Source: Anaerolineae bacterium (GTDB lineage Bacteria > Chloroflexota > Anaerolineae > B4-G1 > SLSP01). From it: a stretch of 14,018 nucleotides of DNA. Numbering within the stretch: the stretch's first letter is position 1; each line of letters starts with the position of its first letter. The stretch spans positions 1-14,018 of the forward strand of contig JAFGSL010000434.1 in the NCBI GenBank assembly GCA_016934645.1, given 5' to 3'. The notes under the pieces were generated by a model. The model saw only the letters and a list, made by a program, of their open reading frames with translations. It was not told where the DNA came from and ran no database searches. Shown piece by piece: positions 1 through 4,975 of the stretch. The position numbers and the translations under genes are program-made.

Positions 1-4
1 CCAT
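1..4 (-). CDS. Possible start of a gene running off the left edge
   Basis: On the minus strand an ATG (plus positions 2-4) is preceded by a textbook Shine-Dalgarno AAGGAG (plus 11-16) with a 6-nt spacer. This is the arrangement used by the other genes here. Only the start codon and one base are inside the window, so no product can be named. It would follow arsC by about 98 nt and could be another member of the arsR-hgcAB-arsC operon, for example an arsenite efflux pump, but that is a guess. The ribosome-binding site lies inside a long inverted repeat, which could control its translation. If the palindrome is merely a repeat element, this start may be spurious. Confidence 0.3.
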
Positions 5-76
5 TTGAGGCTCCTTGTCGTATAAGCTGGCTCCACTGGTACTGGAACTCCTTATACTACAAGAGCCTCATTTTGG
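1..76. repeat. Imperfect long inverted repeat after arsC, overlapping a Shine-Dalgarno
   Basis: The left arm GAGGCTCCTTGTCGTATAAG (7-26) is complementary to 51-69 with one bulged base and one mismatch. A weaker extension through an AT-rich stretch reaches CCA at 1-3 and TGG at 74-76. The central 24 nt (27-50) can form a small inner hairpin (TCCA/TGGA). On the minus transcript this is a long stem directly after arsC. It has no U-tract, so it is not a classic rho-independent terminator. It contains the AAGGAG of the possible next gene, so it could be an RNA element that limits translation, a processing site, or a small mobile palindromic repeat. Confidence 0.65.
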
Positions 77-102
77 CGAAGGTATTGAGACTCAAGTATG
101 CG

Positions 103-558
103 TTATAGATGCACGGCAAAAGGATTGCTGTTCAGCAACACCTCTGGCAGCGTTTGAACAAATGCCCGGATTTCGTCACGCACGCGGCGATAGTGAGACA
201 AGGCTTCTTCTTCAGTTTTTGCATTTGCTGCCAACCTGGGCGGATCGTCGAAACCGTGATGTACCACCATCGCGCGTCCCGGAAAAACAGGGCAGTTTTC
301 TTGCGCGTGCCCACACACGGTAATAACGTAATCGAAGGGGATGTGCAGTACCTCACCGACAAGCTTGCTCCGGTGATGGGAAATATCTATGCCAGCTTCT
401 GCCATCACCTTGACAGCAGTGGGATTGAGGCCGTGCGTCTCAATGCCAGCGGAATAGACCTCCAGCACATCGCCTTTCAAATGCTTTGCCCAACCCTCGG
501 CCATCTGGCTGCGGCACGAATTGCCGGTGCAGAGAAAGAGCACGGTTATAACAGTCAC
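103..558 (-). CDS. arsC: Arsenate reductase, LMW-PTP / thioredoxin-coupled type
   Basis: 151 residues of the low-molecular-weight tyrosine phosphatase fold. It reduces arsenate to arsenite in the cytoplasm using an internal cysteine cascade regenerated by thioredoxin. The P-loop CTGNSCRS starts at Cys10. Cys82 and Cys89 lie in VCGHAQENC, and the general acid Asp105 lies in DDPP. These positions match the numbering of the Staphylococcus aureus pI258 enzyme, so all catalytic residues are present. The start is GTG (556-558), 3 nt after the hgcB stop, with only a weak GGA upstream, which suggests translational coupling. It is the last complete gene of the arsR-hgcA-hgcB-arsC run. The product arsenite would be the natural ligand of the ArsR encoded first in the operon. 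A plain protein phosphatase is unlikely given the Cys82/Cys89 pair. Confidence 0.93.
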   Translation of the reverse strand: MTVITVLFLCTGNSCRSQMAEGWAKHLKGDVLEVYSAGIETHGLNPTAVKVMAEAGIDISHHRSKLVGEVLHIPFDYVITVCGHAQENCPVFPGRAMVVHHGFDDPPRLAANAKTEEEALSHYRRVRDEIRAFVQTLPEVLLNSNPFAVHL

Positions 559-561
559 TAT

Positions 562-942
562 CTATCCACAGCAAGCCGCTGATTGTGTCCCACCACATGC
601 CGGCTCTGGGCCGCCGCACGATGGCTCCTTCAGCCCTCGCAGTGCTGCGTTGATCATCGCCGCCGCGCATCCTACGCCGCTATCCACCTTCAATGCGCCG
701 GTAGGACAGTTGAGCTGGCACGCACCGCACTCCATGCAGGCGTCTGCCCGCACGATCTGCACCCGCCGCGTCCCGCGTGCGCCCGGCGCGAACACGCCCT
801 GCGGGCACACCGCGCTGCACATCCCACAGTTGATGCACGCCTCCGCGTTAAATTCCAACGTATTGCGCTGGCTAAGCGCCACAAATCCTGTCTGCACTTC
901 ATTCGTACAACCACAAGTTACTGTCTCTATAGTGCTTGCCAT
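562..942 (-). CDS. hgcB: HgcB, 2x[4Fe-4S] ferredoxin of mercury methylation
   Basis: 126-residue small iron-sulfur protein, predicted to donate electrons that reduce the HgcA corrinoid to Co(I) and possibly to bind Hg(II). Cluster motif 1 is Cys36/39/42/46 and motif 2 is Cys69/72/75/79. The second contains the HgcB signature CMECGA. The C-terminus ends Cys124-Cys125-Gly, the vicinal pair described as important in HgcB. It is longer than the roughly 95-residue Pseudodesulfovibrio mercurii protein. The extra length is at both ends and carries additional cysteines: Cys10 and Cys12 in the N-terminal arm, and Cys92, Cys109 and Cys116 in a Gly/Pro/Ala-rich tail. The ATG lies 3 nt after hgcA. Its Shine-Dalgarno GAGGTGA overlaps the hgcA stop codon, so the two are translationally coupled. 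A generic ferredoxin is ruled out by motif and neighbour. Confidence 0.93.
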   Translation of the reverse strand: MASTIETVTCGCTNEVQTGFVALSQRNTLEFNAEACINCGMCSAVCPQGVFAPGARGTRRVQIVRADACMECGACQLNCPTGALKVDSGVGCAAAMINAALRGLKEPSCGGPEPACGGTQSAACCG

Positions 943-945
943 ATT

Positions 946-1926
946 TCACCTCGTCGCCTTCTTGCTTTTTTGCGTCAGCCGTAGACCTAGCGCCAACAAT
1001 ACCCCCGCTCCGAACATCCCCGCCATCACACGGATGTAGCGGAACATCTCACGCTTCACGCCGGTCTTGGACGTGAATGGTGTCGAGCCGGTGAAGTTGA
1101 GCGCGAGAAAGGCTGTCACCGGTGGCAGACCCAACATGTAGGCCAGCGGCCATCCGCGCTTCTCTTCTCGCTGGCGCGCTGCCAGTGCAAACGGAAGGGC
1201 AGTCAGTCCCCCCAGGATGAAGCCTTTGCTGATGAAATCTTCGGTGGGGAGCCAGGGTAGCAGGATGGGGAACAACGCTGCTCCGGCCAGCACGGCTGCC
1301 ACTGCGCCTGTTGCTGCCAGTGGCCCCAGCAGGATGGTCAACACCAGCACCGCTAACGCCGTCGGTTTGGCCAGGTGGACTAGTTCCACCGGGATCAACA
1401 CAAGCCGGTCGTACAGGGGAAAGTGTACCTGCCGCATCTCTGGCGTAGCCTGATGCGTCTTGAGGTATTCTGGCAGATCGTCGGCCCGTACCGGCCCGTA
1501 CTCCACCTTGAATCCCGTGCGCTGTTTGACTTCGTGCGCGGCGACGCCGGGTGCGCCCAACTGCGGCAAGATCAGTGTACGATGGCTGACCACCTCGGAT
1601 AGCCGTGTCGCTTCGACGCGCCGCACAATCTCATCGGTGCCGAATGTACCCTTTCCAGCGGCGCACCACACATTGATACCCAGTGTATCCAACACCAGGA
1701 TATAGCCATCCACGCCTGGCAGGGACGAGCGCAGCGCATCAAAGCTGAGGGTGTAGTTGGCGGTGACGAACACTGGCGATTCTGGGGTGGGGTGGCCAAG
1801 CTTGTATAATCCCGGCGTCACACGGTGATTGCCGCGCCGGTAGCCCCACCGCGCCAGGAAGTGATCCCAATGGTTGGCAAAGGTCAAAGTGCTGCTGGTG
1901 TGCATAAGGTCTGGTGTTACATTCAT
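946..1926 (-). CDS. hgcA: HgcA, corrinoid-dependent mercury methyltransferase
   Basis: 326 residues; the family is usually about 330-340. HgcA carries a methyl-cobamide and transfers the methyl group to Hg(II), making neurotoxic methylmercury. The N-terminal cytoplasmic corrinoid-binding domain (about 50-165) contains N85-V-W-C88-A-A-G-K92 followed by GTFGT. Cys88 corresponds to the cobalt-ligating Cys93 of Pseudodesulfovibrio mercurii ND132. The C-terminal part (about 188-315) has around five hydrophobic membrane segments (188-205, 206-226, 234-250, 260-280, 297-316), as in known HgcA. It ends in a basic tail. The ATG at 1926 has GGAGG with a 6-nt spacer and lies 48 nt after arsR. The corrinoid/iron-sulfur protein large subunit of acetyl-CoA synthase is the nearest alternative. 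It lacks the membrane tail and has Thr at the cap-helix position, so HgcA is far better supported. Confidence 0.96.
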   Translation of the reverse strand: MNVTPDLMHTSSTLTFANHWDHFLARWGYRRGNHRVTPGLYKLGHPTPESPVFVTANYTLSFDALRSSLPGVDGYILVLDTLGINVWCAAGKGTFGTDEIVRRVEATRLSEVVSHRTLILPQLGAPGVAAHEVKQRTGFKVEYGPVRADDLPEYLKTHQATPEMRQVHFPLYDRLVLIPVELVHLAKPTALAVLVLTILLGPLAATGAVAAVLAGAALFPILLPWLPTEDFISKGFILGGLTALPFALAARQREEKRGWPLAYMLGLPPVTAFLALNFTGSTPFTSKTGVKREMFRYIRVMAGMFGAGVLLALGLRLTQKSKKATR

Positions 1927-1974
1927 TTGTGTCCTCCATCATTTCAGTAGACGGCAGATGGTCCGTTTACCAGA

Positions 1975-2310
1975 TCAATCCATAATCTGCATAATCTGTT
2001 CCCTGAACCACGCAATGTTCTCGGCGTTCAGGCAGTAGCAGCGTGCCGGACCTTCGGTGATGCCGGAAATCCACCCGGCCTCGCGCAGGACTTTAAGGTG
2101 CTGTGACACAGTCGCTTGCGCGATGGGCAGGTAATCCACGATGTCGCCGGTGATGCAGCCGGGATGGGTGACCAGGAACTTCAAAATCTCAAAGCGGGTT
2201 GGGTTACCGAGTGCCTTGAACATTGCCACCAGTCGCTCTTGATCCGCGCCAGTAATGTCTAGTGAACAACATGCCGGAGTGCAAAGCGCGCATGAGATTG
2301 TTTCTGACAT
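1975..2310 (-). CDS. arsR: ArsR/SmtB-family metal(loid)-responsive repressor
   Basis: 111 residues, typical for a dimeric winged-helix ArsR repressor. The core starts at the family motif MFKALGNPTRFEIL (30-43). The recognition helix is about 64-76 (AQATVSQHLKVLREAGW region) and the wing about 81-93. It has seven cysteines: Cys7, Cys10, vicinal Cys14-Cys15, Cys52 just before the helix-turn-helix, and Cys91/Cys93 in the wing. The usual ELCVCDL site in the DNA-binding helix is absent. The vicinal N-terminal pair plus Cys52 resembles the As(III) site of Corynebacterium glutamicum ArsR (Cys15/16/55). The ATG has GGAG with a short spacer. It is first in the operon, directly behind a consensus promoter with an overlapping palindromic operator, so autoregulation with hgcAB-arsC is expected. 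The inducer (As(III), Sb(III) or Hg(II)) is inferred, not shown. Confidence 0.93.
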   Translation of the reverse strand: MSETISCALCTPACCSLDITGADQERLVAMFKALGNPTRFEILKFLVTHPGCITGDIVDYLPIAQATVSQHLKVLREAGWISGITEGPARCYCLNAENIAWFREQIMQIMD

Positions 2311-2321
2311 AGAATCTCCAT

Positions 2322-2339
2322 TATCGTATTTTTACGATA
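2322..2339. promoter_or_regulatory. ArsR operator, perfect inverted repeat
   Basis: TATCGTA-TTTT-TACGATA is a perfect 7-bp inverted repeat with a 4-bp AT spacer. The ATCGTA/TACGAT half-sites are typical of ArsR-family operators. It starts immediately downstream of the -10 box and covers the expected transcription start, 12 bp before the arsR ATG. A bound dimer there would block initiation of the whole arsR-hgcA-hgcB-arsC transcript. Confidence 0.85.
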
Positions 2340-2340
2340 T

Positions 2341-2368
2341 ATTATATAATCAAAAGAGCGCCTGTCAA
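2341..2368 (-). promoter_or_regulatory. Consensus sigma70-type promoter for arsR-hgcAB-arsC
   Basis: On the minus strand TTGACA (plus 2363-2368) and TATAAT (plus 2341-2346) are both perfect consensus hexamers separated by 16 bp. Transcription would start near 2334, inside the ArsR palindrome, giving a leader of only about 24 nt before the arsR ATG. Such a strong core promoter is consistent with a tightly repressed operon. Confidence 0.85.
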
Positions 2369-2432
2369 TAGCCAAGCGCCCGGTAAAAACCCTGTTTTCG
2401 GTATGGCTGAATCCCTTCCTAGGGCATCTATC

Positions 2433-3407
2433 CTAGAGAAATCCGACCTCCCGAAACCATGTCAGCGTATCGGAAATGGTGTCGTCAAATGGCCGCGGCT
2501 GGTAACCCAGGTCGTGACTGGCACGCGCCGAACTGATGGGGCTGGTCAGGCGCAGGGCACTCAGCGAGACACTGGTATAGAGCGGACGGGCGCCAGTTAG
2601 CCGGGCCAACGCACTAGCGAAGGGCGCGCCGACGCGCGCCAATGCCATTGGGCAAACGAAACGTGGCGCGCGTTGACCCGTGATATGCTCAATCGTCGCG
2701 GCCAGGTCGGATACGGAAATCCGGTGACCACTGAGCATGTAGCTCGCCCCGGTCGGTGCTTGTTCGGTTGCTCGTAGCGCCCCGTCTGCCACATCACGCG
2801 CATCCACCCAGTCAAAGCCCCCTTTCACGAGGGCTGGTAGTGTCCCCCGGGCGAGTTCGAGAAGGACCTGCCCGATGTGTGAAGGGCGAAAATCGTACGG
2901 CCCAATCACGGCCGTTGGCCGAAGGATGACCGCGTCCAAGCCGTGTGCAATGCCCCGCTGAACCTCGCGCTCACTATCTGCTTTGGAGTCGCTGTAGGGT
3001 GAATGATGGTCATCTACCAACGGGCAAGTCTCGTCGATGAGACCGGGCTGGGCGGCATAATTGAGGGCATGGATTGAGCTAAAGTGAACGAGTCGCCGCA
3101 CACCAGCATGCAGACAGGCCTCCACCACGTTGCGCGTACCGAGCACGTTGATCTGGTGGACGAACAATCTGTTGTCCATTTGCAGTGAGATTTCGGCTGC
3201 CGCGTGGTAAACGACCTCAGCGCCGGCAAAGGCGTGCTCCAGAGAAGCGGGAATCGAAATATCGCCTTCGACGATCTCGACATCCAGCCCGGCAAGGGCG
3301 CGCCGGTCGCGATGGACCAGGGCGCGCACGTGCTCCCCTTTTTCCAGCGACGCGCGGACCAGGTTGGCGCCTACGTGCCCGGCGGCGCCAGTGACGAGGA
3401 TGGACAT
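2433..3407 (-). CDS. Extended SDR, NAD(P)-dependent epimerase/dehydratase-like
   Basis: 324 residues with a Rossmann fold. The nucleotide-binding TGAAGHVG gives Gly7/Gly10/Gly13. Other features are GD at 48-49, YHAAA at 67-71, the active-site Ser110/111 in HFSS, catalytic Tyr138 and Lys142 in YSDSK, and LRPTAVIGP at 162-170. These define the extended short-chain dehydrogenase class, close to the dihydroflavonol-4-reductase/HpnA-like and nucleoside-sugar epimerase group. The C-terminal half (about 170-324) would set substrate specificity, and I cannot name the substrate. The ATG has AAGGAG with a 6-nt spacer. It stands alone: the preceding cluster ends at the terminator at 3522-3541, and the arsR promoter lies downstream. 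No convincing promoter was found between 3408 and 3521. Confidence 0.88.
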   Translation of the reverse strand: MSILVTGAAGHVGANLVRASLEKGEHVRALVHRDRRALAGLDVEIVEGDISIPASLEHAFAGAEVVYHAAAEISLQMDNRLFVHQINVLGTRNVVEACLHAGVRRLVHFSSIHALNYAAQPGLIDETCPLVDDHHSPYSDSKADSEREVQRGIAHGLDAVILRPTAVIGPYDFRPSHIGQVLLELARGTLPALVKGGFDWVDARDVADGALRATEQAPTGASYMLSGHRISVSDLAATIEHITGQRAPRFVCPMALARVGAPFASALARLTGARPLYTSVSLSALRLTSPISSARASHDLGYQPRPFDDTISDTLTWFREVGFL

Positions 3408-3521
3408 AAACTGCTCCTTTGGAAGGGATATGACTGATCTGGTTATGAAAAACTGAAGCTACCCCGCCGTCCCAGAGGCGTATGAAGGTCTAGCAAAATA
3501 CGATCGGATCAGTAAAGAATT

Positions 3522-3541
3522 AAACCCCGCTAGCGGGGTTT
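3522..3541 (-). terminator. Rho-independent terminator of the six-gene cluster
   Basis: AAACCCCGCTAGCGGGGTTT is a perfect 20-bp palindrome with a GC-rich core. Read on the minus strand it continues as TTTAATTCTTT, a usable U-rich tail, 28 nt after the stop of the thiazoline hydrolase-like gene. It separates that cluster from the SDR gene. The plus-strand side lacks a good U-tract. Confidence 0.8.
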
Positions 3542-3569
3542 CGATACGGCGTGGTGGCACCCCTTTGCG

Positions 3570-4286
3570 TCAGTATTGGCGCTGCGTCCCCCGGCAGAAG
3601 CGGAAACTACAATATTCGTCACCTCGACCGAGCGTTTTGTCGTGTGTGAAGACAATTTCTGGCGCGAGTTGCGAGTAGGTCAGGTCATCCATCTGGCAGA
3701 AGACGGCAGTAAGTTCCGGTGCACCGAAGTCCGTCAGAATTTTCTGGTAGATGCACTGGTCATGTACTTCAAATCCCAGGCAATCGGCAGTATCTTCTAC
3801 GAACTTCGTGTTCCAACCAGGGGCAGGGAAAGCAAGTTGTTGCACCCATTTGCCGATGAAACGAAATACCGCAAATGGATTGGGTAATCGCTTGAGCAGG
3901 GGAAAGAGTAAAGCCTGCTTTGTGAGGATTACGGCGATCAGCTTTTCTGCTTCAGCTAGAGCTGCCGCTTGCGTCTCGTGTTCCTCGCGGAGCACTTGAT
4001 ACAATGCCAATCCGGGTAGGATGCTTGCGCGCACATGCCAGTTCAACACCGGGTGTGTGAAGCGCGGGCGGCGTGCCCAAAGATCGTCATAATGCGCCTG
4101 GACGCGACCCGCAAGCAGCGCCGCATCGACCGTCCCGCGCGTCTTGGCCAACTCACGCTGCCAGATATTCAGGAACAGCATCCGTGTATTGGCGGAACGT
4201 CGCCCGGAAAGCCACCAAACGCCTGTCAGGCCGGTAAGAAGACCAAACCCAAACCAGGGCCACCGTGGCTGTTTTTGTGTCATCAT
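3570..4286 (-). CDS. L-2-amino-thiazoline-4-carboxylate hydrolase-family protein, membrane anchored
   Basis: 238 residues. One hydrophobic segment (about 10-27) followed by positive residues suggests an N-terminal membrane anchor with the rest in the cytoplasm. The C-terminal part matches the ATC hydrolase family (PF14196) by pattern: Cys178 in DQCIY, FCQMDD at 196-201, and a C-terminal GDEYCSFRF with Cys226. Characterised members open the thiazoline ring of ATC to S- or N-carbamoyl-cysteine in cysteine synthesis. Many homologues are of unknown substrate, so the reaction here is uncertain. Two ATGs are in tandem; the second (4281-4283) lies 6 nt from AAGGAG and the first only 3 nt, so the second may be used. 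It is the last gene of the six-gene cluster, 41 nt after the methyltransferase, and ends before a terminator. Confidence 0.75.
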   Translation of the reverse strand: MMTQKQPRWPWFGFGLLTGLTGVWWLSGRRSANTRMLFLNIWQRELAKTRGTVDAALLAGRVQAHYDDLWARRPRFTHPVLNWHVRASILPGLALYQVLREEHETQAAALAEAEKLIAVILTKQALLFPLLKRLPNPFAVFRFIGKWVQQLAFPAPGWNTKFVEDTADCLGFEVHDQCIYQKILTDFGAPELTAVFCQMDDLTYSQLAPEIVFTHDKTLGRGDEYCSFRFCRGTQRQY

Positions 4287-4327
4287 TTGCTCCTTTTGTT
4301 CCTGTATGCGGATTCAGCTTGAAGAGG

Positions 4328-4972
4328 CTAACCCCGCCGAAAGTTGAGTGTGTAGGTCCACCAGTTACCGTAGCATTTTTCCAACTCAAATCCGGCGGCT
4401 TTGGCCCAGGCGATGGTGGTCGCGCGCCGGGGATAGTCGGGATCGAGGAATTCTTCTGTGGTCGAGACGATTCCGCCCGGCTTGAGCACGCGATGGATTT
4501 CGCGCAGCGCACGCACCGGATCGGGGATTTCAGGCAGCACGGTGATGAGATAGGCGCGATCGACGCTGGCGTCAGGAAGTGGTAGTTCATAGGCGCTGGC
4601 GACGTGTGTTTCTACGTTGGTCACGCCGGCAGCTTTGACCCGCGCATCTACTTGCGCGATCATCCCCGGCTGGATGTCCACGGCGATCAGGCGGCCTTCT
4701 AACCCCACGCGTTGCGCTGCATCAACGGTGAATGCGCCTGGGCCAGGACCAAGCTCCAGCACCGTCTCTCCGGCGCGCAGACCTGCCCAGTCGAGCGCAT
4801 AACGCACATCCCAACGGCGAAGTGGGTTATCCACAATCCAACTCCACGAGGTGGGACATGGCTCGCCGCGCCCCTTGTTCAACTTTAGGATAAGTTTTAG
4901 CAGCAAAAGCCAAAAGAACAGCACTCCACCTACTACCAACAGGATTGTCCACAGAATGTTTTTCTTTTTCAT
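4328..4972 (-). CDS. Class I SAM-dependent methyltransferase, membrane anchored
   Basis: 214 residues. A strongly hydrophobic N-terminal segment (about 7-30) flanked by Lys is a probable membrane anchor. A UbiE/Methyltransf_11-like domain follows: SAM-binding motif I VLELGPGPGAFT (71-82), acidic residue Asp99 in AVDIQPG, ASAYELPLPDASVD (about 125-138), and LKPGG at 163-167. The acceptor substrate cannot be read from sequence. The cysteine set of arsenite methyltransferase ArsM is absent, so it should not be read as part of the arsenic genes. The start is 3 nt after the stop of the serine hydrolase gene, without a clear ribosome-binding site, which implies translational coupling. An anchor on a small methyltransferase is unusual but seen in environmental genomes. 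Confidence 0.85.
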   Translation of the reverse strand: MKKKNILWTILLVVGGVLFFWLLLLKLILKLNKGRGEPCPTSWSWIVDNPLRRWDVRYALDWAGLRAGETVLELGPGPGAFTVDAAQRVGLEGRLIAVDIQPGMIAQVDARVKAAGVTNVETHVASAYELPLPDASVDRAYLITVLPEIPDPVRALREIHRVLKPGGIVSTTEEFLDPDYPRRATTIAWAKAAGFELEKCYGNWWTYTLNFRRG

Positions 4973-4975
4973 TGA

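Noticed and set aside
946..1926. CFeSP large subunit of the Wood-Ljungdahl pathway
   Set aside because: The protein is short, has a membrane tail instead of the barrel and FeS domains, carries Cys at the cap-helix position, and is paired with an HgcB-type ferredoxin.
3433..3513. ACTGATC/GATCAGT inverted pair upstream of the SDR gene
   Set aside because: 7-bp arms 67 bp apart are easily due to chance and no partner signal was seen.
4328..4972. Arsenite methyltransferase ArsM
   Set aside because: Conserved ArsM cysteines are missing and the gene belongs to a different transcription unit from arsR-hgcAB-arsC.
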